A stretch of DNA of 64,000 bases from Rhodoligotrophos sp. CJ14 (lineage in GTDB: Bacteria; Pseudomonadota; Alphaproteobacteria; Rhizobiales; Im1), in contig NZ_CP133319.1 of the NCBI RefSeq assembly GCF_038811545.1, positions 868,001 through 932,000 on the forward strand, written 5' to 3'. The notes below the pieces were generated by a model. It had not been told where the DNA came from. It saw only the letters and a list, made by a program, of their open reading frames with translations, and did no database searches. Every line of letters begins with the position of its first letter. Position 1 is the stretch's first letter. Positions 36,269-44,896 of the stretch are shown piece after piece. The position numbers and the translations under genes were made by a program.

Positions 36269-36898
36269 ATGTCGATGACGATGAGGGCAACGACTTTGGC
36301 GGGAGCGAAGGACCTGGACGTGCTCAGTGAGCGTGGGTCGGATCGTTGGCAAGAACCGAAAGCTCCTCTGGATCAGCGAGGCTTTGCTGAACCCGGCCAT
36401 CAGGAGGCACATGACGAGCCCTATCTCCAGCATCGCTTGAACGATATGCATCGCCCTGACTTTTCCGAAGCGGAGCCTGGGCTACGTGCCCAGGAACCAG
36501 ACGAGACCGCGGAATGGGCCAGGACCGGCCAGTTGCATGGTCAGGAGAGCTTCGATCTGCGCCATGTCTCCCATGCGGCCGAGCGGGGCGCCATCATGGG
36601 CACCCGCCGCCTTGATAAGGTGCGAGCCGAATGGCGCGACTTCACCCGCCGGCTCGAGAACTCGACCTTGGCGATGACGGAATTGCGCCGGCTCCGGGCC
36701 GAACTGCGCCGGCGCGAGATGTTTCTGTTTGTGCTGGGCGGCCTTCTTTTGATCATGGGCGCCCTTTACGGCGCGCTCGTCTTCTCTTCACCTCAGCTCC
36801 TGGGCAACCCCCGCAGCGAATTCGGCTGCATGATGATTGGCGGTAGCTGGGCCGAAACGCCAAATGGCAAGCAATACTGCATTTTCTGGGCGCAGTGA
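36269..36898 (+). CDS. Single-span membrane protein with C-terminal Cys pair
   Basis: 209 residues; ATG 36269 lies a few bases after GGAGGGAG. The N-terminal 110 residues are polar, acidic and probably disordered; residues about 115-150 form a basic coiled-coil-like helix (RLDKVRAEWRDFTRRLEN, ELRRLRAELRRRE); one membrane span follows (MFLFVLGGLLLIMGALYGALVF), then about 35 residues with two cysteines (FGCMMIGG and KQYCIFWAQ) that could form a disulfide outside the membrane. No family recognised. The upstream 230 bases contain an AT-rich stretch near 36130-36190 that is a plausible promoter. Confidence 0.72.
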   Translation: MSMTMRATTLAGAKDLDVLSERGSDRWQEPKAPLDQRGFAEPGHQEAHDEPYLQHRLNDMHRPDFSEAEPGLRAQEPDETAEWARTGQLHGQESFDLRHVSHAAERGAIMGTRRLDKVRAEWRDFTRRLENSTLAMTELRRLRAELRRREMFLFVLGGLLLIMGALYGALVFSSPQLLGNPRSEFGCMMIGGSWAETPNGKQYCIFWAQ

Positions 36899-36997
36899 TG
36901 GAGGCCTAGCCCGCCGTTGTTCACCTGGTCCAGCGCTTGAGTTCTGCCCGGCAGCGTCCCGCGCTCGGCGGTGCACCCTCTCAGTGATCTGAGTGAA

Positions 36998-37633
36998 TCA
37001 CTCGGCCCCCGCCTCGGCCTGCTGTGACGGATGCGCCATGGCAAAGGCTGGCAGGCTGCCGCACAGATCAGCGACTTTGCACACCTTCGGAAAGTCATCG
37101 AGAGGAGTGCCGAGCCGTCGAGCGGTGACGACCTGCGGCACCAGGCAAACATCAGCCATCGTCGTCTGGCCGCCGAAGCAATGCCCATCATCTCCGATCA
37201 TCTGCTCGAGCGCCGCAAAGCCGCTCTGAATCCAATGGCGCACCCACTGCTCTATCGCCGCCTCATCTGCCTGTAACTGGTCAGAAAGCTGGCGCGTGAC
37301 CCTGATGGCGATCAAGGGATGGATGTCACTGACGATGATCTGCGACAGGGCTCGCACACGCGCGCGCGCTTCGGCGTTGCGTGGCAACAGAGGTGGCTCG
37401 GGAAAGCGCTCTTCCAGATATTCAAGAATGGCCAGGGATTGGGTGAGCGGCGTCTCTTGGCCAATGTCGAGAGCCGGCACCATCCCCTGCGGATTGAGAG
37501 CCCGATATTCCGGATCATGCTGCGCCCCAGCCATGAGGTCCACAGGGATCTGTTGGCGCTCGATGCCCTTCATATTGAGCGCGATACGGATGCGGTAAGC
37601 AGCTGAGCTGCGAAAATAATGGAACAATCTCAT
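36998..37633 (-). CDS. maiA: Zeta-class glutathione S-transferase / maleylacetoacetate isomerase
   Basis: 211 residues from ATG 37633; an upstream in-frame start at 37654 is less likely. The N-terminal thioredoxin fold carries the zeta-class motif YFRSSAAYRIRIALNMKG (SSAAYR replaces the SSCSWR of other MaiA proteins, so the usual Ser-Cys site is changed), then NPQGMVPAL and QSLAILEYLEE. The C-terminal helical domain includes FGGQTTMADVCLVPQ. MaiA isomerises maleylacetoacetate in tyrosine breakdown with glutathione. No other tyrosine genes are in the window. Confidence 0.83.
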   Translation of the reverse strand: MRLFHYFRSSAAYRIRIALNMKGIERQQIPVDLMAGAQHDPEYRALNPQGMVPALDIGQETPLTQSLAILEYLEERFPEPPLLPRNAEARARVRALSQIIVSDIHPLIAIRVTRQLSDQLQADEAAIEQWVRHWIQSGFAALEQMIGDDGHCFGGQTTMADVCLVPQVVTARRLGTPLDDFPKVCKVADLCGSLPAFAMAHPSQQAEAGAE

Positions 37634-37735
37634 TTGGGCCAATCCAGCCGGCAATCTGCTTTCAATCCTATATGGCAGATAGCAGAAGCCGGCTGGTAAC
37701 TAAAGCCCCGACCGGTGCTTCAGGGCCAACCGACG

Positions 37736-37821
37736 CACCGCCGGGCTTGACCGGTGATCCAGGGGCCACGGCGACAAACGCACCTTCCCTTGCTGAATGC
37801 CCCGCTCGAGGCGGGGCATGA
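37736..37821. repeat. 23-nt palindromic repeats (one perfect, one imperfect)
   Basis: A perfect palindrome at 37797-37819 has a 9-base stem, a 5-base loop TCGAG and 9 paired bases (arms ATGCCCCGC and GCGGGGCAT). An imperfect relative with loop CTTGA lies at about 37737-37759. The same 9-5-9 geometry recurs three times at 43331-43458. They fill the gap between maiA and the Do protease gene, both minus-strand. Confidence 0.8.
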
Positions 37822-37858
37822 CGCTTTTGTGGGATGTCAGCTACGCTTTCAACGCCCG

Positions 37859-39394
37859 CTACGGCTTCGACTCGCCGGCATCCCCGCCGAGGCGCAGTCC
37901 CAAAAAGCGCGGCTCGCCTTGCGCATTGGAAACCAGCAGCAGCACTGATTTACGGCCACTCTTGGCAATCTCCGCCACCTGCTCGGCCACATCATCAGGA
38001 GTTTGCACCTCCCGCTGACCGACCTCGACAATGACATCACCGGGCTGCAGACGCTTTTCGGCAGCCGGCCCGCCCGGCGTCACCTCGGTGACCACAACGC
38101 CGCTCACGCTTTCCTTGATCTGATACTGCTCACGCAGCGCATCCGTGAGGATGCCGAGCTTCAGCCCGAGCTGATCGACGGTCTTGGCTTCCGGCACCGG
38201 CGTCTCTTCAGGCTCGGCCGTCTCCGGCTCATCGACGGACGTGTCCTCCTCGCCCACCTTGAGGTCGCCCACCACCACCGAAAGCGATTTCTTTTCGCCA
38301 TTGCGCATGACGATGACCGGCACCTGCTTGTTGATCGGCGTATTGGCAACGATCCTTGGCAGGTTCCGCATGGCCGTCACAGGCTTGCCGTCGAACTCGA
38401 GAATGACGTCGCCCGCTTCAATTCCAGCCGCAGCCGCAGGACCGCCCGGCGTGACTTCGGCCACCAGCGCCCCGTGGCTGTCTGCCAGGCCAAGGCTCTC
38501 GGCAATCTCGTCCGTGATGTTCTGGATGCGCACCCCGAGCCAGCCGCGGCGCACCTCTCCATGTTCGCGCAACTGGGAGATGACCGCCTGCGCAGTGGTG
38601 GAGGGAATGGCAAAGCCGATGCCGATCGACCCCCCCGTCGGCGAGATGATCGCGCTGTTGATGCCGATGACCTTGCCGTTCATGTCGAACAGCGGCCCAC
38701 CCGAATTGCCCCGGTTGATCGCCGCATCGGTCTGGATGAAATCATCGTAAGGCCCGGCATTGATGTCGCGATTGCGGGCCGAGACGATGCCCAGCGTCAC
38801 CGAGCCGCCCAGACCGAACGGATTGCCGATCGCCATCACCCAGTCGCCGACGCGCAATTGGTCGGAATTGCCGAACTCAACCGCCTGCAGCGGGCTCGTC
38901 GGCTTGATCCGCAGCAAGGCGAGGTCAGTCTTCGCGTCCCGACCGACAACCTCCGCATCGAGATTGCGCCCATCGGCGAAATTGACCTGAATCTTATCGG
39001 CCCCCGTGATCACGTGATTGTTGGTCACCACGAGACCCGAGGGATCAATCACGAATCCCGAGCCGAGGGAGTTGGCCTGCTGCTCGCGCTCGGGCATTCC
39101 ATTCTGGCCGCGCTGCTGCCGGTTGAAGAATTCCTCGAAGAACTCGCGGAACGGCGAATTCGGCGGCAGATCGGGCATGGGCACGGCCTCACGCCCTTCG
39201 AGCTTCTGGGTGGTCGAAATATTGACAACCGCACCAGACAGACGCTCAGCGAGATCGGCCACCGATTGTGGTCCTGCGGCGTCAGCGGGCATTCCACCCA
39301 CGGCAAGAACCACGAAGACCGCCGCGACCACCGATCGGAATGTCCGCCGATGAGCATTTCCGATCTCGGCTAAGAACGTTCGTCCCATCGGCAT
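37859..39394 (-). CDS. degP: Do-type periplasmic serine endoprotease (DegP/HtrA family)
   Basis: 511 residues. The signal peptide ends near PADAAG (residue 41). The catalytic triad is His127 (TNNHVITG), Asp157 (AKTDLALL) and Ser231 (GNSGGPLF). Two PDZ domains follow (about 300-380 and 410-500), separated by an acidic linker (EEDTSVDEPETAEPEETPVPE). It degrades misfolded envelope proteins in the periplasm. The frame start ATG 39394 has GAGGT nine bases upstream. It lies 301 bases downstream of hflC on the same strand, the arrangement common in this class (hflK-hflC-degP). Confidence 0.95.
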   Translation of the reverse strand: MPMGRTFLAEIGNAHRRTFRSVVAAVFVVLAVGGMPADAAGPQSVADLAERLSGAVVNISTTQKLEGREAVPMPDLPPNSPFREFFEEFFNRQQRGQNGMPEREQQANSLGSGFVIDPSGLVVTNNHVITGADKIQVNFADGRNLDAEVVGRDAKTDLALLRIKPTSPLQAVEFGNSDQLRVGDWVMAIGNPFGLGGSVTLGIVSARNRDINAGPYDDFIQTDAAINRGNSGGPLFDMNGKVIGINSAIISPTGGSIGIGFAIPSTTAQAVISQLREHGEVRRGWLGVRIQNITDEIAESLGLADSHGALVAEVTPGGPAAAAGIEAGDVILEFDGKPVTAMRNLPRIVANTPINKQVPVIVMRNGEKKSLSVVVGDLKVGEEDTSVDEPETAEPEETPVPEAKTVDQLGLKLGILTDALREQYQIKESVSGVVVTEVTPGGPAAEKRLQPGDVIVEVGQREVQTPDDVAEQVAEIAKSGRKSVLLLVSNAQGEPRFLGLRLGGDAGESKP

Positions 39395-39695
39395 TCTATC
39401 TACCTCGTTCCAGAAAAGGGAAATTTAGCCCATTTGTCTTGTCAGGAAGTTCTTGAGTGCGCTGAGCCTTGCTCGGGCGCCTGTCTCCTGAGCTCACGAC
39501 CAGAAGACCCGCCGCGAGCGGAAAAGACACAATGCGCGGCATGGTCCCGTCATGAGAGAATCTCCGGTTTTCTGCCGGCGCGCGCGAGCCGGACAAGCCA
39601 GCACGGCAACCGCGGCGTCGCTGATCGGCAGGCGGCAAGGCCTGCCGATCTAAATTATGCCAATTGCAGCAATGATGCACTCGACAAATGCGTCA
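39395..39695. other. Gap between hflC and the Do protease gene
   Basis: In many relatives a small DUF2065 membrane protein gene sits here; I do not see one. The minus-strand frame 39396-39680 has no membrane segment of the DUF2065 type and no good start signal. The region probably carries the protease promoter or a transcript leader. No palindromes of the two repeat families are present. Confidence 0.45.
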
Positions 39696-40694
39696 TCACT
39701 CCGCCTGTGCCGGCTGCGGTGCCGCTGGGGCGCCTCCCGGCGCGGCCGAGGCGCCCGGCGATATTGCCTGAGCGCCGGCCGGGCCAGGCCCTGGCTGAGG
39801 CGCACCATTCGGGGCCGGCGAGGCTTCTCCTTGTGCATTGTTGAAGAACGAGAAGAACTCCGAATCCGGCTTCAGCACCAGGGTCGTATTGTTGCCCTGC
39901 ATGCTCTTGCGATAGGCCTCGAGCGACCGCCAGAACGCGAAGAACTCGGGCGAGCGGCTATAGGCCTCCGCATAGATGCGGCTGCGCTCCGCATCGCCAT
40001 CACCCCGGGTGATCTCGCCATCCCGCTCGGCCTCCGAGACCAGCAGTACCGCGGTACGGTCTGCTTGCGCCCTTATCTGCAGGCTGCGCTCCGTACCAAC
40101 CGCCCGGATCTGCTCGGCCTCAGCCAAGCGTTCCGCGCTCATGCGGTCATAAGTACTCTGCATGACCTCTGGCAAAAGATCCGTGCGCCTGATGCGGACA
40201 TCCACGATCTGGATCCCGATCTCGCGCGCGCTCGGAATCAAGGCATCGCGGATTTCTCGCATCATCTGCTCGCGCTCTTGGCTCAAGGCCGCATCGAAGG
40301 ACCGCTTGCCGTAGGTTGCGCGCAAGGCCGCATCGAGCGAGGTCTCGAGCCTGTCCTCGGCATCCTGCTGATTGGCCTCTACCGATTCTCGGAACCGGCG
40401 AGCATTATCGATGCGATACATGGTGATGGTGTCGACGAGATACCTGCGCCCGTCCACCACCTGCACCCGCTTGTCATTGCTCTCGAAGAACTGCAGCGGA
40501 CGGGGGATATAGACCACGCTCTCGATGACCGGGATCTTGAAGTAGAGCCCGGGCTCGTCGATCTCGCGCTTGATCTCGCCGAACTGCACCACCAAAGCGC
40601 GCTGACGCTCATCCACGATGAAGGTGGCCATATAGGCAAGCAGCGCGATCACCGCCAGGATGATCAGCAGCCCGTTACGAATGCTTGGATTCAT
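39696..40694 (-). CDS. hflC: FtsH protease modulator HflC
   Basis: 332 residues. One N-terminal membrane span (residues 8-26, GLLIILAVIALLAYMATFIV) is followed by a SPFH/band 7 domain (about 27-220) with VDERQRALVVQFGEI and DVRIRRTDLLPEVMQSTYDRM. The C-terminal 45 residues are a Pro/Ala/Gly tail. With HflK it forms large cages around FtsH in the inner membrane. Its ATG overlaps the hflK stop by four bases. Confidence 0.96.
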   Translation of the reverse strand: MNPSIRNGLLIILAVIALLAYMATFIVDERQRALVVQFGEIKREIDEPGLYFKIPVIESVVYIPRPLQFFESNDKRVQVVDGRRYLVDTITMYRIDNARRFRESVEANQQDAEDRLETSLDAALRATYGKRSFDAALSQEREQMMREIRDALIPSAREIGIQIVDVRIRRTDLLPEVMQSTYDRMSAERLAEAEQIRAVGTERSLQIRAQADRTAVLLVSEAERDGEITRGDGDAERSRIYAEAYSRSPEFFAFWRSLEAYRKSMQGNNTTLVLKPDSEFFSFFNNAQGEASPAPNGAPQPGPGPAGAQAISPGASAAPGGAPAAPQPAQAE

Positions 40695-41806
40695 TGGCCG
40701 GCTCCCGTGCTGCTAGATGTCGCGGGAGGGGTTCGCCTCTGCTCGATCTGGGGAAGGGGCAGATAGGGCACCACGCCCTGGCCGGCCGACTGGTCCAGGA
40801 TCACCTTGTTCGAGTCTCCAAGCACCGCCTCCATGGTTTCGAGATAGAGCCGGCGGCGCGTCACGTCCTGAGCCTTGGCATATTCATTATAGATCTGCAC
40901 GAAGCGCTCCGATGAACCCTCGGCTTCCGCGATGACCCGGCCCTTGTAGCCTTCTGCTTCCTCGCGGATGCGGGCAGCCTCACCGCGTGCCTCACCCAGG
41001 CGGCGATTGGCGTATTTCTGCGCGTCTTCGATGAAGCGCTCCTGATCCTGCTTGGCCCGTTGCACCTCTTCGAAGGCATCCGAGACAGCCGCCGGGGGGT
41101 CGGCCCGCTCGATATTCACGCTGAGCAGTTGAATGCCTGCATTGTAATTGTCGAGTGTCGATTGCATCAGCTTCAGCACCGACTCCTGCACTTCGCCGCG
41201 GCCAGTGGTGCGCACGACCTCAGCCGTTGTCTGCCCCACCACGTCGCGCATGGCGCTTTCCGCCACGACGCGCACGAGCAGCTCAGGCCGAGAAATATCG
41301 AACAGATATTCGCGGGGATTGCTGATCCGCCACAACACGGTAAAGCCGATATCGACGATGTTCTGATCGCCCGTCAGCATCAGGCCTGCATCATCGTTGC
41401 GGCCGCCTTGCAGGGAGCCGATGCGCATCTGGTTCGTGCGCAGCGCCGGCACGGTCTCGACCGTTTCGAAAGGCCAGAAGATGAAATGAAGGCCGGGTGT
41501 CGTTTCGCCTGGCTTGGCCTTGCCGAACAGGAGCTCGACGCCGACCTGATCCGGCTGCACGCGATAGGCTGCGTTCCAGAGATAGACGCCGATCAGCGCG
41601 GCGATGACGGCGAAGACCACCAGCTTGTTGGAGCCGCCACCCGCGCCACCCCCGCCAGGAAAGATCGTTCTCAGCCGGTCCTGGCCTCGCTTCAGGATCT
41701 CTTCCAGGTCCGGTGGAGAATTGCGGGGTCCGCCACCCTGAGGCCCCTGGCCCCACGGTCCACGGCCGCCGCCTTGCCAACCACCGCCTTGACTACTCCA
41801 AGGCAT
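40691..41806 (-). CDS. hflK: FtsH protease modulator HflK
   Basis: 371 residues. The Gly/Gln/Pro-rich cytoplasmic start (MPWSSQGGGWQGGGRGPWG) is typical of HflK, followed by a membrane span at about 65-82 and a SPFH domain with AYRVQPDQVGVELLFGK, LTGDQNIVDIGFTVLWRI and VNIERADPPAAVSDAFEEV. It pairs with HflC, encoded directly downstream. The 237 bases upstream (41807-42043) hold the promoter and nothing else that I recognise. Confidence 0.96.
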   Translation of the reverse strand: MPWSSQGGGWQGGGRGPWGQGPQGGGPRNSPPDLEEILKRGQDRLRTIFPGGGGAGGGSNKLVVFAVIAALIGVYLWNAAYRVQPDQVGVELLFGKAKPGETTPGLHFIFWPFETVETVPALRTNQMRIGSLQGGRNDDAGLMLTGDQNIVDIGFTVLWRISNPREYLFDISRPELLVRVVAESAMRDVVGQTTAEVVRTTGRGEVQESVLKLMQSTLDNYNAGIQLLSVNIERADPPAAVSDAFEEVQRAKQDQERFIEDAQKYANRRLGEARGEAARIREEAEGYKGRVIAEAEGSSERFVQIYNEYAKAQDVTRRRLYLETMEAVLGDSNKVILDQSAGQGVVPYLPLPQIEQRRTPPATSSSTGAGQ

Positions 41807-42043
41807 CCGCTTTCAACCTTCCTCGCTAGAGATGAACGTCCTGAAAATACATGCAGATCGCGAGTGTTGGTATAGGGGAACGGCTTATGCAAGTCTATGC
41901 CGCTGACCGCGCTCCACTCTTTGCGATCAAACGTCTTCGTGAGCAGGATCGATCTGACTGTGCCAGTCCGGCTGCAGACCCGCAAGCTCACTGGCGGGCC
42001 AAGCACCCTGCCGGCTGATCACCGAGATCGTGAATATGGCAGG

Positions 42044-43216
42044 TTAGGCCAGCGCCTGATCGAGATCACGGATGAGATCATCCGGATCCTCGATCCCCAC
42101 CGACAGCCTGACGAGCCCGTCCAGGATTCCAAGCTGCTGGCGGATCTCCGCCGGGATGGAGGCATGCGTCATGATGGCCGGATGCTCGATGAGGCTCTCA
42201 ACCCCGCCGAGGCTTTCGGCCAGCGCGAAGAGCTGTGTGCGCTCTAGGAACCGGCGCGCATCCGCGAGGTCGCCCTTGAGCACTGCCGTCACCATTCCCC
42301 CATAGGCGCGCATCTGGCGCGTGGCGATGTCATGGCCTGCATGGTGCTTGAGACCGGGATAATAGACGTGGCTGATCCTCGGATGCTGGTCGAGATAATG
42401 CGCGATGATCATGGCATTCTCGCAATGGCGCTCCATTCTGACCGGCAAGGTCTTGAGCGAGCGCAGCACCAGGAAGGCATCGAACGGCGACATGACGCCC
42501 CCGACGGCATTCTGGAGATAGCCGAGCCGTTGCTTGAGATCGCCGTGCGCCGTCGTGCCCGACACCACCGCAACCCCGCCCACCACGTCGGAATGGCCAT
42601 TGAGATATTTCGTGGCGGAGTGCACCACGACATCGATCCCGTGCTCGATCGGCCGCTGCAGATAGGGGGATGCGAAAGTATTGTCCGCAACCGAGATGAG
42701 GCCGTGCTTGCGGGCAAGCTGAGCGATTGCGACGAGATCGACGATCCGCAGCAGCGGATTGGTGGGCGTCTCGACCCAGATCATCCTTGTCTTCGGGGTG
42801 ATCGCCGCTTCGACGGCCTCGATATTGGAAACATCAACGAAGCTCGTCGTGATCCCGGCACTGCGCTTGCGCACGTTTTCGAGGAGCCTGTAGCTGCCCC
42901 CATAGAGATCATCGCCCGCAATGACATGATCCCCCGCATTCAAGAGTTCGAGAATCGTGCCCGATGCCGCAAGGCCTGAGGCGAAGGCGAAGCCAGCCGC
43001 GCCATTCTCGAGATCGGCAATGCAGTCTTCCAGCGCCTTGCGGGTCGGGTTGCCCGAGCGCGAATATTCGTAGCCCTTGTGAACCCCAGGGCTCTGCTGA
43101 ACGAAGGTTGAGCTTGCGAAGATCGGCGTCATGATCGCGCCGGTCGAGGGGTCTGGCGCCTGGCCGGCATGGATGGCGCGCGTCGCAAAGCCCTGGCGGT
43201 TGGATGGGGTAGACAC
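42044..43216 (-). CDS. Cystathionine gamma-lyase/gamma-synthase family PLP enzyme
   Basis: 390 residues of the Cys/Met metabolism PLP family. Substrate/cofactor motifs: YEYSRSGNPTRKALE, FASGLAASGTI, DDLYGGSYRL, VETPTNPLLRIVD, and the PLP lysine K203 in HSATKYLNGHSD. Gamma-synthase (methionine synthesis) and gamma-lyase (cysteine from cystathionine) look alike at this level. The nearby cystathionine beta-synthase gene on the same strand favours gamma-lyase and reverse transsulfuration. A 288-base gap with palindromic repeats separates the two genes. Confidence 0.88.
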   Translation of the reverse strand: MSTPSNRQGFATRAIHAGQAPDPSTGAIMTPIFASSTFVQQSPGVHKGYEYSRSGNPTRKALEDCIADLENGAAGFAFASGLAASGTILELLNAGDHVIAGDDLYGGSYRLLENVRKRSAGITTSFVDVSNIEAVEAAITPKTRMIWVETPTNPLLRIVDLVAIAQLARKHGLISVADNTFASPYLQRPIEHGIDVVVHSATKYLNGHSDVVGGVAVVSGTTAHGDLKQRLGYLQNAVGGVMSPFDAFLVLRSLKTLPVRMERHCENAMIIAHYLDQHPRISHVYYPGLKHHAGHDIATRQMRAYGGMVTAVLKGDLADARRFLERTQLFALAESLGGVESLIEHPAIMTHASIPAEIRQQLGILDGLVRLSVGIEDPDDLIRDLDQALA

Positions 43217-43330
43217 CGATGGCCCTCTTTGGAGAGTGGTTCTGCTTTAAGCCTCATAAGCTGCGAACAGCAAAGCCGCAAGCATTCGCCCACGACGTCA
43301 TGGCTCGGCCATCCACCTCCGCCCACCGTC

Positions 43331-43458
43331 ATGCTCGGCCTTGAGCCGAGCATCCCGAGCAATATGGATAAGCGCTTTCCCCTCGCGCTCCTGGATCATC
43401 GGGTCGAGCCCGATGATGAAATGCGCTGGATTGTCATGCCCTGGCTTGACCAGAGCAT
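43331..43458. repeat. Cluster of three 23-nt palindromes
   Basis: Three units of 9-base stem, 5-base loop, 9-base stem: 43331-43353 (perfect, loop CTTGA), 43395-43417 (perfect, loop TCGAG) and 43436-43458 (one mismatch, loop CTTGA). Stems differ in sequence but pair within each unit, so the structure is conserved rather than the exact bases. The flanking GTC before the first and third units matches the setting of the copy at 37797. They lie in the transcript between the cystathionine beta-synthase and gamma-lyase genes. Confidence 0.85.
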
Positions 43459-43504
43459 CCAGGGCCAGATGACAGCAATCGAGTGTATTGGCTCGGGGCC
43501 GTGC

Positions 43505-44896
43505 TCAGCTCTGCGCGTTGAGCCGCAGATGATTGAGTATATCGATCTTGGTGATCAGCCCCTGGAATGCGCCATCGCGCATGACCGGCGCCACCATGCC
43601 GCGGCCGACGATATCGAGCACCTGTTCCAGGCTGTCGGTCGCATTCACCTTGATGAGGTCGGAGGTCATGGCGTCCTTGGCCTCGCCGGTGAAGGCACCG
43701 CCATTGCGCCAAACATGGCTCAGGAGGTCTTCCTCGTCGAGAATGCCGACCAGCCCCCCATTGTCAATCACCGGCAGCTGCGAGATCTCATGCAGCTTCA
43801 TCTGCCGATAGGCCTGGATCAGCGGCGTTTTCGGCGTGATGGTCACGGTCTGCTGCTCCGCATGCTTGCGCGCGATGATATCGGTCAGGTCACCATGCTG
43901 CGGCATGTCGAGCAGCCCGTTGTCCAGCATCCAAAAATCGTTGAACATTTTGGACAGATACTTATTGCCGCTGTCACAGACCAAGGTCACCACGGTCTTG
44001 GGCTCGCTCTGCTCCAGGCAATAGCGTAGCGCCGCGGCGAGCAGTGTGCCGGTGGACGAGCCGGCGAGAATGCCTTCGACGCGCAGCAATTCCCGCGCCG
44101 TCCGGAAGGCTTCAGCATCGGAGATGGAATAGGCCTTGCTCACCCTGGAAAGGTCGACGATTGGCGGAATGAAATCCTCACCGATGCCCTCCACCAACCA
44201 TGACCCAAGCTCGGTGCTGACCTCACCCGTCTCCACATAATCGGCAAGGATCGAGCCCACCGGATCGGCGAGCACGAATGCCGTGGTCGGACTGTGCTTG
44301 GCGAAATAGCGCGACACCCCGGTGATGGTGCCACCGGAGCCCACGCCGCAGACGATCGCATCGGGCATGACGCCTGCCGCCTGGCATTGCGCGAGGATCT
44401 CAGGCCCGGTGGTTGCCTCATGCGCTGCCGGATTGGCGGGATTTTCGAACTGGTTGACATAGAACCAGCCATTCTCCTCAGCCAATCGTGCGGCCATGTC
44501 CTGGTAATATTCCGGATGTCCCTTGCCCACATCCGAGCGGGTATTGATGACCTCCGCCCCCATGGCGCGCAGGTGGAACACCTTTTCCTGCGCCATCTTG
44601 TCGGGAACGACCAGCACCAGCTTATAGCCCTTCTGCGCCGCAACCAGCGCAAGGCCGAGCCCCGTATTGCCTGCGGTTGCCTCGATGATTGTGCCGCCCG
44701 GCTTGAGGGCGCCCGAGCGCTCCGCCGCCTCTATCATGGAGCGGCCGATCCGGTCCTTGATCGAGCCACCGGGATTCTGGTTCTCGAGCTTGAGGAACAG
44801 CCGGCATTTGCCGGTATCGAGCCGGGTCACCTCATGCAGCGGCGTATTGCCGATTTCCTCCAGCACTGACCGGTAGACCGCAGCTTGCATCGTCAT
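43505..44896 (-). CDS. Cystathionine beta-synthase with C-terminal CBS domain pair
   Basis: 463 residues from ATG 44896, five bases after AAGGGA. The PLP fold type II core has PLP lysine K47 in NPGGSIKDR, the phosphate loop ATAGNTGLG, and GVGSGGTITGVSRYF. After about residue 335 come two CBS motifs (MPQHGDLTDIIARKHAEQ... and DAMTSDLIKVNATDSLEQV), a Bateman module absent from cysteine synthases CysK/CysM. It condenses homocysteine with serine; the Bateman pair may bind an adenosyl ligand. Its start overlaps the amine oxidase-like gene by four bases. Confidence 0.9.
   Translation of the reverse strand: MTMQAAVYRSVLEEIGNTPLHEVTRLDTGKCRLFLKLENQNPGGSIKDRIGRSMIEAAERSGALKPGGTIIEATAGNTGLGLALVAAQKGYKLVLVVPDKMAQEKVFHLRAMGAEVINTRSDVGKGHPEYYQDMAARLAEENGWFYVNQFENPANPAAHEATTGPEILAQCQAAGVMPDAIVCGVGSGGTITGVSRYFAKHSPTTAFVLADPVGSILADYVETGEVSTELGSWLVEGIGEDFIPPIVDLSRVSKAYSISDAEAFRTARELLRVEGILAGSSTGTLLAAALRYCLEQSEPKTVVTLVCDSGNKYLSKMFNDFWMLDNGLLDMPQHGDLTDIIARKHAEQQTVTITPKTPLIQAYRQMKLHEISQLPVIDNGGLVGILDEEDLLSHVWRNGGAFTGEAKDAMTSDLIKVNATDSLEQVLDIVGRGMVAPVMRDGAFQGLITKIDILNHLRLNAQS

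Noticed and set aside
38003-39373. 456-codon plus-strand frame opposite the Do protease gene
   Set aside because: The protease on the other strand has the full triad and PDZ domains.
39396-39680. Minus-strand frame as the DUF2065 gene often found after hflC
   Set aside because: No membrane segment or length match of the DUF2065 kind, and no ribosome binding site.
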